DNA from: Amblyomma americanum
Lineage: Eukaryota; Arthropoda; Arachnida; Ixodida; Ixodidae
Assembly (NCBI RefSeq): GCF_052857255.1
Contig: NC_135505.1
Coordinates: 60,059,149-60,123,148, forward strand
Reading direction: 5' to 3'
DNA length: 64,000 nt
Shown: one piece after another, positions 23,601 through 35,600 of the stretch
Layout: every line of letters begins with the position of its first letter
Numbering within the stretch: position 1 is the stretch's first letter
The notes under the pieces: model-generated
Database searches by the model: none
What the model saw: only the letters and a program-made list of their open reading frames with translations
What the model was told of the DNA's origin: nothing
Translations under genes and position numbers: made by a program

Positions 23601-26600
23601 TGCTTAACCGCAGAAAGCTGGCAACTAGAGCTGCACAAGACTTTCAAAAAGGGCCCTGAATTCTCAATCGCTTCACACACTGCTGTGAACATCTGTAATA
23701 AGACAGTAATTACCAATTAGCATCAACTCAAGTGTAGCCAAATGGCTACAAAGCTGCACAGCTTTCAGGTAACTTGGTAGCTTAAGAGAAATTTGACCTG
23801 TTTTACGGATATAACCGGGGACCACTGCCCCTCTGGGGTAGTCGCTCTAACTGTACTGCATCACACTTTGTTGCAACACACTGCATACATGCAGGACACT
23901 ACAGCTGCTGCTTTGCTTGCCCAGGCTTCTGTGTAATCCGCCAGAATGTTTGCTTCTTGGCAACTTGTACGTGGGTGGTTTTCAATGACACGTCTCCCAC
24001 AATTTCAAAAATAACCCAGAAGTGGCTCCTCATGTGAGGCTCGGGTAATGGCTCCTATTATTTTCGTTTCATTAAAACGCATCCCAAGACCTTTGGGGAG
24101 CAGATCTGTGCTTTAAGCAAGCGGAGCTCATTCCTGTGGTTTAATGAATTCACCTATCTTCCAGCAGAAGCCATGAAGCATTGTTCTATCGGGGACAAAA
24201 GTCTACAGGACGCATGGGAAAAGGTCTATGCACATGGGTACCATGTTATCAGATGGCTACGTCATATTGGACCCGGTGGGGCCATGCCTTATCCTATCGC
24301 TTCTTTCCCACATCCCTGTTTCTTTGCGCATTTAAAATATGCATTCCAATTAGAGCCACCACCTAGCCTGCCTGTCTGTGATAGCTGTGATTACTTCATT
24401 TAACTGCAGCACACATTGTCACATGACTCCGTCTGTCACATTCCCAGTGTACTCTTGAACCACCTGCTGATGACAGGGCTATTGCATTCGTGACAGAGTG
24501 TCTTGGAGTCAGTTGTCCTCTGCAGTACATGTGGAACTGTGGCAGGCACATGCAATGCCACCCAGTTCCCAACAGACAATGCACAAGCAGTTTTAGAAGG
24601 TTGGAGCATGTTCTGTGCACTCACATCTGCACCTCTGTGTGGTAACTGCTTGCATGCTCTTTCAACCTAAGAGGAAGGGCTGCAGAACAAGCTTTTTCTG
24701 ACCAGCTCTGTTGGCTCAGTGGCTTTGACTTTCAGCTGCTGATCCCAAGGTCAGGGGATTGAATCCTGGCTGCTGTGGTTGCATTTGATGGAGGTGAAAC
24801 ACATAAGGCGTCCATGTTCTGTGCGGTGTCAGGTGGTCTGAAATTAATCTGAAGCCCCTCACTGCAGCGTTCCCCTATGTTGGTTTGGGTGGTTTGGGAC
24901 GTTGAATTTCATACATTGTACCTGTGATAGCGTCAAGTGCATGACGCGTCACTTTGCCATGACGCGCACTGATAGCAGCAGCGGATAAGCAACCGCTGCG
25001 TATAAAAGAAGCGTCAGACAAATAAACGCTGATTCCTTGTCCTGCACCGGTCTTCGCTGGTTCTTTGGTGCGGCCGCTCGGCAGCCGCACGCTACAACAT
25101 TACACTGGCGACGAGGATGGGATCGAGGCGGCTGGCTGCTTTCTTCGGTTGCTGCTGAAGACTACTGCCTGGCGGATGCTGCAATGGCGAAGGTGGGAAA
25201 AATTGATACTTTTGACGAAAGGAGCGACAGCTTCGAGTCCTACTTGGAAAGATTTGAGCTTTACGTCTTGGCAAATGATGTGGCTGAAGGCAAGAAGCTA
25301 GCCGTATTCCTGACTGTAGTAGGACCTCGAGTGTATGAAGTATTGAAGAACCTGCTAGTTACGAATTCCCCTGCCAGCAAAACGTATGACGAGGTCACGG
25401 CGCTACTGAAAACACACTACAGTCCCCGAAAGGCCGTGATTGCGGAAAGGTGCCGATTTAACCGAAGATTGCAACTTGAGCAAGAGACTGTAGCCGAATT
25501 CATTGTGCAGCTGAAGCACCTGGCCAGAACTTGCGAGTTTGGCAAGTTTCTCGACGAAGCGCTTAGAGACAGGCTAGTCGCCGGGCTACGCTGCGTCGAC
25601 ACTCAGCGTGAGCTGGTTGCCGCTGAAAAGCTGACGTTCGAAGAGGCGTGCAAAATTGCGTTAAATCGTGAACTAGCCACCACCCAGACTCAACAAGTAA
25701 AGCTAGAAGAGCTGAAAAGTATACCACAAAGGCGCTCAGGACTAGAAGTTGATGTTCTGAGTCAAGGCTACCGTGCTAATGACAATTATCGAAGCAAGAC
25801 TGAGCCCGTAGAGTGCTTCCGTTGCGGTAAACGCCATGCGGCCAATAATTGCCGATATCGCAAGTACAAGTGTCATAACTGCGGAGAGCAAGGTCACTTG
25901 AAATCAAAGTGCAGGCAGCGCACAGGCAAACCGAACGCGCTGAATGCGATCGATAACTCGGCCGATGAGTCTGACGAAGAGCAAGAAATATACAGTATGA
26001 CAACAAATAAGTCTGCATAATATGTCACAGTTCTGGTGGAAGGACAGGCCTTAAGGATGCAAATCGACACAGGGGCGTCCGTCACCGTCATGCCGAAGTC
26101 AGTTTTTCTTCGTAAGTTTCCCCATCTGACAGTAACGACGGCTACGGTTCCTTTACGAACGTACACAGGAGAACTAGTGCCGGTCGTAGGGTCGGCTGAT
26201 GTGCGTGTTGAGCACGCTAATCAAACTGACGTTCTACCTGTTCTGATAGTAGATGACGGTGGGAAAGTGTTGCCGTGTCTGCTCGGCCGCAACTGGCTGA
26301 GGAAGCTGAAATTAAACTGGCAGGAAGTCCATGCTATACAGCAAGACGACGCCGTGGAGGAACTTAAGAAGAAGTTTCAGGCTTTGTTTTCACCGCAGAT
26401 GGGGCTGATAACGGGCTACAAAGCACAGGTCCTCTTGAAGCCAGACAGCAAGCCAGTATTTTGCAAGGCCCGTCCCGTGCCTTTTGCATTGAAGCAAGCT
26501 GTGTCCGAAGAGCTAGACGCCTTGGAACGGGCGGGGGTACTGAAAAGGGTCACCAGAAGCGATTGGGCGACTCCGCTGGTAGTGGTACCGAAAGACGGAG

Positions 26601-29600
26601 GAGCAAAAGTGCGGTTGTGCGGTGACTACAAGGTCACGGTGAACCCTGTGCTGCTGACTGAGCACTACCCTCTTCCCTTGCCAGAAGATTTGTTCACAAC
26701 ATTGGCAGGCTCAAAAGTATTCTGCGTCCTAGACCTTGCTGCCGCTTACCAGCAAGTAGAACTTGCCGACGATGCAAAGGCGATTTTAACTATAAACACC
26801 CACCAAGGCCTTTACCAGTACCAGCGGCTCCCTTACGGCATTGCCAGTGCTCCTGCCATATTCCAGTCGCTCATGGACGGGCTTCTCAAGGGTATCCCTC
26901 AAGTAGGGTGTTATATTGATGATGTCATCATAGGAGGTTCAAGTGAGAATGAATGTCGGAAAAGGCTGGAAGAAGTTTTGACACGATTGCAGGAGCACAA
27001 TGTGACGCTGCGCATGGAAAAATGCAAGCTCTTTTGCAGTGAAGTCCGCTATCTGGGCCACATAATTTCAGCGGATGGAATAAAACCACTGGAATCGAAA
27101 ACAAGGGCAATAGAGCGTGCACCGGAGCCTACAAATGGTACTGAACCGAAGTCTTTCCTGGGAATGGTAACATTCTACTCCAAGTTCCTGTCGAACTTGG
27201 CGACTGTGGCTGCGCCGCTCTACGAGCTCCTGAAGAAGGGCACGCGTTGGAAATGGACAAGCGAGTGTTCTCGCGCGTTTCGAAAAACAAAGAACTTGCT
27301 CACGACCAGTTCGGTACTTGCTTACTACAATCCGAAGCAACCCTTGGCTCTAAGCTGTGATGCGTCGCAGTATGGGCTCGGCGCGGTTCTTTTTCACATA
27401 CTTCCCAGTGGGCAAGAAAAGCCTGTCGCTTTTGCTTCCAGGACGTTACCGCAAGCTGAGCGCGGCTATGCCCAGATCGAGCGAGAAGCGCTGGCAATAA
27501 TCTTTGCTCTCAAGAAGTTTCATCGTTACCTATATGGAAGGGCATTCACGTTGTTCATGGATCATCAACCATTACTAGGCATCTTAGGGCCACGGAAGCA
27601 GGTCCCATCTTTGGCGGCTGCTCGAATGCAACGGTGGGCGTTAATCCTGGCTTCTTATCGCTACGACTTGAGATATCGGAAAGGATCTCAAATGGAAGTG
27701 GCGGACGCGCTGTCCAGACTGCCTGTTGCAACCGAAAACAGCGTTGATGAGACACATACGCTCGCTGTTTTTGAAACTACGCCACTGACGGCTAAAGATG
27801 TTGCCAAAGCTAGCAAGTATGACGGCATTCTCAGCAAAGTCTACAGATATACGCTTGAAGGATGGCCAGCACAAATCAAAGATGCTCAACTTGTACCGTA
27901 CTATAACAGACGTGCGGAGCTGTCGCTGGAAGCGGGATGCGTCACATGGGGCAGTCGTGTTGTTGTGCCAACAAAGATGAGAAATGCAGTGTTGAGTCTG
28001 TTGCACACGGAACACCCCGGTGCATCACGCATGAAGATGCTTGCACGTAGCTTGCTCTGGTGGCCAGGGCTAGACGCAGAGATAGAAAACACGGTAAAAA
28101 CGTGTAGCATTTGCCAACAAATGCAAAATAGCGCTCCCCGTTCTCCACTCGAGCCATGGCCGGTTCCCGCCCGCTGCTGGCAGCGAGTGCATGTGGACTT
28201 TTTGACTTTGAAAAAACGACATTTCTTTTGTGCGTGGACTCGTTTTCAAAGTGGATCGAAGTGTTTCCTATGCGCTCTACTACAGCCGCGAAAACTATTG
28301 AGCGCTTGCGAAGTTTGTTTGCTGCTTACGGATACCCTGAACAACTGGTTTCTGATAACGGCCCCCAGTTTTCAGCACAGGAGTTCCAGGACTTCCTCGA
28401 TGCCTGTGGCATCCGACGCACGTACAGCCCGCCATACCATCCGCAGTCCAACGGGGCTGCCGAAAGGTCGGTGCAAACTGTAAAAAGGAGTCTTCGTAAG
28501 CAGCTTCTGCACGACAACAAGGGAGGTAACAACAGATCGATGCGGGAGAGACTGGACGACTTCCTGCTGGCGTATAGGACAACCCCTAACACGGCAACTG
28601 GCAAGTGTCCGGCTGAACTGTTTCTGAAACGAACTCCACGCACTAAACTGTCATCACTAAGACCATCATTTCGGGATGACATGCAGAGTAGGCAAGAAGG
28701 GCTAAAGCAGCAGCATGACCAACGGAGATCAACTTTCCGTTCGTTTAAGGAAGGAGACTGGGTGTACGTGAAGACTGTCCGGCAAGAGAAGGTGTCATGG
28801 ACGGAAGGGCGTATAGTGCGGCTAGTCAGCCCTGTGACCTATCTCGTAGAGACTCAGAACACAGTTCGGTACGTTCATGTTGATCATTTGCGATCGCGCA
28901 GCTCTTTCCAGTATGCAGGACTGGACACCGGGGCGGAAGTCCCGAGACGACCCGACACCGACGACCTTGAGCGTCATCAGGAGACGCTCCCCTCCCCACC
29001 ACAAGAGGCGCAGCATGACGCGGACGCGGCAGTACCCCCTCTTCGCGATGATGCACCAACCCCGACCCCGCCACCACAAGACGGGCAAGAATTGCAGCTG
29101 CCAGCTGCTCACAACGCACATCCTGAGGTGCAAGCTGAAGCGCCTTCCGACTCTCCACCAACAACACTGCGCAGAAGCCAGCGCGCCCGGAAACCACCAG
29201 ACCGATATACCTCCCACGATTTCCGCCACTGCAGCTAATGAGTGGAGGCGAAGATCTTGGAGGGAAGGAATGTGATAGCGTCAAGTGCATGACGCGTCAC
29301 TTTGCCATGACGCGCACTGATAGCAGCAGCGGATAAGCAACCGCTGCGTATAAAAGAAGCGTCAGACAAATAAACGCTGATTCCTTGTCCTGCACCGGTC
29401 TTCGCTGGTTTTTTGGTGCGGCCGCTTGGCTGCCGCACGCTACAACATTACAGTACCGTACCGTACCGTAACATAAACTGTTCCTTAGAAGCATGGTGCA
29501 TATGGAGATGAGGAGACATACGAGCTTGCGCAAGGCAGACATTTTCTGCAGCTAGTTGAACGATACAGCCCAAGGTTGGCTGCACATTTTTTCCTGGATT

Positions 29601-32600
29601 GTGTTGGCTTCAAGCAAGAAGTGCACGAGGCACTTTGTTTTCACCTCCAGTGGCTGGCAGTTCCTTCACTCTGTCTTCATTCATTGCGGCCCTGGAGCAT
29701 TTTGCATCATAATGCAACATACACAGTGCCGTGCCTGTTTGCATGTGCACAGCTGGCCAGTTTTTTAACAGTATCACGCAAGTGTCATACAAATGGTATT
29801 GCAGTGCTGTAGGACACAATAGAGCAGCAAAACAGATGAGAATATGTGAGTGCACACAAAATGGATGCTGTTTCCAACCTATACTTGCCACCCAGCCTTG
29901 CCACATGGTGCTGTACAGTCATCCTTTGGAGGCTTGTTTAGTACTGTTGAATATAGTAGACCGGATGTACTTCATCCATTCTTGCTGTGATCGCTAGCAA
30001 GTGGCTTGCAGCATTGTACGTTAAATGAATAAAATAAACGTTTGTCCTCCTTTCATGGCCATCCCAGGTGCCCTGCCGCATCCTGCACGCCAGCAGTGGT
30101 GGGGAAGTGGCCGGCCACGTGGACACCCTGCTCACACATTTCGAACAGCAGGGCTCACCTGTCATGATGGGTGAGTGCAACGTGGCTGCTCCACAGAATG
30201 ACATGGATAGGTGTGCCAGCTCTGTAGAAAAGGGGAGGTGGTCGGTGAATCGTCATCCTGGCCTCCAAGCTGCACTGCACTCGGCAGATAAGCATCGCGA
30301 GGGAAGGAAGCCTATTCTCTCATCATGGCAGCTGCTCTTGTGCTTGTGATGTGTGTACTGGAACATGCTAAAGCACTAAAGGATATTACATCTGTACCTG
30401 GAGTAGATCACTGTTGAGCAGAATGGCTATTCCGACTGTAAAAGCATATTGGGTCAGAAGGAGCTTTGCTGTGATTCTTCCAGTCTTCTAAGGCTATTCT
30501 GCTGCCTGGAATGTGTACACTTGGAAACTTGAGGCATTAGTAACATGGCTGGTTTATCTCTTTCAAAGGTCCCAGAAGTGCCGCCACGTCTTCTTTCATT
30601 TTCAAGCTTTCCCTCTCCTCTTAGTGTGGCTGTAAGCTATGCGGCCCATCCAGTACAGAGTATGCACTGCCATCTAGCTTGGTAGGTGAGCCACAGCCCT
30701 GACACTGAGCCAGTCACCCGGCAAACACCGCATCCTTCATTTGCGCCATCTGCGCATATACCCTATGCATGGTGTTCTCCTTTGCCCTCCAGCAGTGATG
30801 CTGGCCTGTGCTGTGTATCATAGATTGCCCGTGAAAAAAGTGTGCTACCTAGGTAATAAAAAAATGGTGAGGGTTTGTGTATAACGATAAAGCAATTGCA
30901 ACGAGCATGGGGACCCTTTGTCACCATTTTGATTTGACGCCTTTTATTCATTGCAATTCTCACGCATATTTTTGTTTCCGCCAGTTTCCTTCCTCCTCCA
31001 ATTTTTGCCTTGCGTTGAATTGGTTAGGAGAAGTGGCCACATGAGGTTCTGTATTCAGCACATTAAAGGAAGTGCAAACACCAAATTTCGATTCTATGTT
31101 TTAATCCTCACTGTTACTTGTAGTCAATCAGGGAACAAACTTCTTGACCCAGTTGCTATTAAAATAATCGTTTTTAATTATAATTTTTGCTTTTGCCTGC
31201 CTGTTACCACCGATGTATTGTTTGCACCGATTGGCCTTTTTGAATGTTTCTTGATGGTTTTCTTACATTTCTTACATTTGCGGGCTAAAACCCATGTGAC
31301 ATTGAGTGATGCTCATGCGCCATCTCCTGTTATATAATGCCCTTTGAGCCTTTAAACGTACAATGAATGATGACAATTATAAATGTGTACTATACATAGA
31401 TGATCGCACGTAATTCAGCTAAGCCCTATGAATAATTTATAACTGAGTTTCTTTTCTCATGTGCTGTTTCAGGTTTTTTTTGAACAGCTCATTGGTGACT
31501 AGACCGCTTCATGAGGCACAAGAAAGACTGCAAAATAATGACTGCTTTGTCAATTTAGTAACTCCAACTTATTCGCCAGCGTGCTCCAAGAGCTGGAATG
31601 GTGAGAACAGAACAAGCAGTTATAACAGTACACTTTACTTATGCCTCACATGATCTGAAGTCCAAATTGTCATCACAGCCGCCGTTTGGCTGTTGAAACC
31701 AAAGCTGAAGCCGCATGATAGAAGGAATTCAAAGATAAATTATTTTCCAGGCCTATGCAAATTCTGTGCGAAGGGCTGTATATACAGTCAACTCCCGTTA
31801 ATACGAAGTTCGCGGGGACTGCAAAAAACTTCGAATTAAACGAACTTCCAATTAAGCAAAAAACACAAAAACAGCACTTTATTAGCAGCGAAATCGAGTA
31901 TTTTCTCTAAGAAAAATAGTCAGTCATCTTCTTCTGCTTCTTCTTGCCGAATCGCGCTGCTGAAAGCAAGTTCTGCAGGCTGTAGATGTGGCGGAACGCT
32001 TCTTCCGCGTCGCCTTCAGCGGCAAAGAAGTGCTCCGCGAGAGCAAGGCCCGCAGCTGCATCGGCAGCCTTAGGTTGCGGCTCGTCTTCAACGTCATCGT
32101 CGCTTTCCTGGGTCGCTTCCAGGGGCCGAATAATCTCCACAATCTCGTTATCTGTCAGTGCACCGCACGTTTCGACCGCCTTGTCTACGGCGACGTAATC
32201 TTCAAAATTGACGTCCCCGAGAGCATCACCAAAATCAGTGCCGTCAAGCTCGCTTGTTGACGCTTCCTCCGATGAGATTGCACAGGCATCCTCCGCAAAA
32301 GCTGCCACAAAACCGCAAGTCCTGAAGCAGTTTGCGATCGTTTCTTGCTTCACACGATCCCATGCTCGCGCTAACATGTGGATGGCACTGCGCAGGCTCA
32401 CCTCGTATTTTGTGGAGTTGTCCATACAAAAAATCATGCGCTCTAGGAGGTGCCGCCTGTACAGGACCTTAACATTTTTGATAATACCTTGGTCCATTGG
32501 CTGCAAAACAGGTGTGGTGTTTGCAGGCAAAAATGCGAGGCGTATTGCACTCAAGGCTGGCATATCCACGTGAGCACTGCAGTGATCCACAAGGAACAAC

Positions 32601-35600
32601 ACCTTGCGGTTCGAGGAAGCAAACTTGCAGTCCAATTTGGTTATCCAGCTCTTGAAGATTTCGGTCGTCATCCACGCTTTCTTGTTCAACTCATAGTCCA
32701 CAGGCAGCGTCTTTACACCTTTAAAGCATCTCGGCTTGGCTACTTTCCCGATGACAAGTAAGCGACATCGTTCCGTGCCAGTCATGTTAGCCGCGATCAG
32801 CACCGACACCCTCTCCTTGCTGCGTTTGCCCCCAGCACAGTCGTCATCCTTGAATGTCAGGGTCTTCTCTGGTAGAAGCTGATAGAAGAGTGCAGTCTCA
32901 TCTGCATTGAAGATGTCTTCTGGCTTGTATTCACTGAGATATTCACACTGCTTTTCGTCCTTCCACGTGGCGCATGTTTCTTGGTTAACAGACGCTTTTT
33001 CACCACACACGCTCTTAAAAACGAGGTCATGGCGATGTTTGAAGCGCGTCAGCCATCCATCTTACGAAACGAAGTCATCGATCCCCAACATTGCTGCAAG
33101 CGTTCGGGCTTTCATCGCAACGATGTCTCCGCTGAGAGGAAGTTTGCTGCTCCGGGCCTCCCTAATCCAAACCAGCAGAGCCTTCTCCAACTCTGGGTAA
33201 GCGCCGGTGCGCATTCGCTTCCGCGACGTCTTGAACTTGTCGTTCTCAAATGCATCCATTATTGTGCGCTTGTTCTTGATGAAGTTTGAGAGCGTGTTCG
33301 GCTTGATTCCGTACTTCCGCACAATGTCTTGTTTGGCGGCACCTCCCTTCTCAACTTCCTTCAAAACCTCGACTTTTGTTGCCATGTCGAGCGTGCGATA
33401 AGAGCCACGGTTTGTCATGGCTATCAACGGTGTGACTACGTACAATCAATTCGGAAGCGCAGGATGACCCGCGGAACAACCTACCGTAAAAACCGGACTA
33501 TAGGTCGGACCGGAATATAGGTCGACCCCCTAACTAACCAATTCTAAAAATGAAAAATCTTTTTCAATGGGAAAATTACCGAAAGACATCCTTACTTTGA
33601 AACAAATGCGACTCGAGAGGTTGCACAATGGTGACAGTGTTTAATTTCATTTAAATGCTGCTTGTATGTACACCCGACAAATTTTTTAACAATATCGCGC
33701 ACCAATCGGCCCGCGTGTTTGTTTCTGGCACAGGCAAGTACGGCGCCGTAGAGCAAAGCCCTCCTCTTCATGAATCGCCGCAACCAGGATGGCGAGCCTT
33801 TGAATTGCGCCCTCGTGAGTTTAGAGGCACGCGCGATCTCTGCCGCTTTCACGCGGATGCATTCGGCAGTCACAGGCAGCGATCTTGCTCGCAGCGCAAC
33901 GTTTCCTTCCTATTCTTGATACACTACGGTCTGCCCACGAAATGATGTTTTCTTCTGGTTGCTGCAAGTTGTAATACGCAGCTTCTGCCTCCGCCAGTAC
34001 TGAATGCTCTTTTAGGATACTCCAAATTCGCGCTGTTCCACCAGGTTACTGTGAGCTTCCTCGTACTCAATCGTGTTTTTCTTGAAGGCGACGGTAAATT
34101 GCCGTTAGCTTCCGCTTTGCATCTACTGAAACGCAAAATGGCCGCACTGCTGCTGATGGCGATGGTGATGGAGGCTGTTGACTTCAGCCACCCATTGTTG
34201 CAAGACTTCCGTATTTTTTCCGCCAATGGCCGGTATATAAGACGGGGGTCGACTTTTCACCATGGTTTTTTGAAAAAAAGTTCGACCTATATTCCGGTTT
34301 TTACGGTAGCCAACAAGCTGCCCGCACAATGCAACAAAGGTGCTCGACTAACACACGCCTAGACATACGCTGCGCACGCTGCAAGCCTAATCTCACACAA
34401 TCTCGCCACTGCCAGTATTCAGTGCTGCGTGCACCTATGACTCCCGCGTGCCCTCTGCGATCAGCTCCGGTCACGCGCGGCAGCCGCTTCGCCTCCTGCC
34501 GGAGCTGATCACGGAGACCATGGCAGCCGTAACATGAATAATCGCGCCGCTCCAAGAATAGCGGTGCTGCGGACGGCTGCGATGCCGATGACACCAACGC
34601 GGAGCACGAAGCTATTGTAGCACTTGAAGAATTGCACATTCTACCAAAGAATGACGGCCATCTCGAGGATCCCGGCTGAAAATTAACTTCCAATTAACAA
34701 TAATACTGGATGAGGACTTCGAATTATCGAGCGATTTCTTCCATAGGATTACATGCAAAACTGACAGGACCAGCTCTTCACTTCTAATTAACCGAAATTT
34801 CCAATTAAGCGGCTTCGAATTATCGGGAGGCAACTGTACTAGTAATGTATTCGAGTTGTTTAGAACACAAGAACACACCACTGAAATTTGCTGCCTGTAG
34901 CCCCATAGCATTGGGCAAGCAGTATAATATTAATGTCTGACTCTCACAGAGGAGTGTATAGGTGGCCTGGTACCAGCTTGCTCACACTGAAATTACGTAA
35001 TAAGCGCTGCTATCGAGTGAGGGTGCACTCTTCACACAGCAGATGTTCGTCTTAGCTGGCGTTCCCTGGAGGAAGCATCCTGCATTCAGCCAACTCTTGT
35101 CTTGAGGCATTGTGCCTAGCTTCCCTTTCTTGGTGCATCGCCGTCCCTGTTCCCAGGTGGAGACACGGATGCTTCGTCAAAGGGCATTCTGGGAGCATGC
35201 CGAACGGCGGCTGGAAGATCCTACCTGCTGGTGCTGGTGAGTGATGGCTGCACTCTGGTGGGGGAAGCTTTGTTCAGCCTTAGGAGTGGGTAGTAATGTG
35301 CTGGTGAACTCTATGAGACTGTATTGCCCAACAGCATGACAAATGGGGACGTCGCTGCCTTTTATAAAATTTAAACTAGCACTGTTGCCTGAACATGTGA
35401 CATTTGCAGTTCACCTTCCTCTTTGCCAGAGCTCTTTGATCTGACTAACCGATTTCAGAAACTTGGGCTATAAAACGTGGCTGTTGCGTCAGCACATTGA
35501 TGAGAGCTAGGAGGTGGTTGCACTAGGTCCAGAAGCTGTGCACAGTGTTGACGTGGTTGCTTTGTTCAAAGTGCCGTCTTTTGGGCACAGCCGTGGCGCA

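Larger units (their letters stand above)
24923..29452 (+). mobile_element. Ty3/gypsy-type LTR retrotransposon, young
   Basis: Two 182-bp LTRs (24923-25104 and 29271-29452) begin TGTGATAGCG and end in ATTACA. They differ at about three positions, implying a recent insertion. The 5-bp duplication GTACC flanks the element (24918-24922 and 29453-29457). A primer-binding-site-like CTGGCGACGAGGATGG follows the left LTR, and the purine-rich GGAGGGAAGGAA precedes the right one. Domain order is Gag, protease, RT, RNase H, integrase, as in Ty3/gypsy. The short LTR and integrase type suggest a Mag-like lineage (inference). No envelope gene is seen. It lies in UFSP1 intron 3, same strand. Confidence 0.95.
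31785..34836 (-). mobile_element. Tigger/pogo-type DNA transposon with a nested pogo-like element
   Basis: The ends are inverted repeats of the Tigger type: CAGTCAACTCCCGTTAATACGA on the left and the inverse of CAGTTGCCTCCCGATAATTCGA on the right, flanked by TA (31783-31784 and 34837-34838). Subterminal ACTTCCAATTAA-type repeats occur at both ends. It encodes one transposase on the minus strand and contains an 823-bp insertion upstream of that gene. It lies in UFSP1 intron 4, antisense to the host gene. Confidence 0.93.

Noticed and set aside
28822..29290. Minus-strand ORFs over the 3' end of the LTR element
   Set aside because: They are antisense shadows of the Pol carboxy-terminal region.
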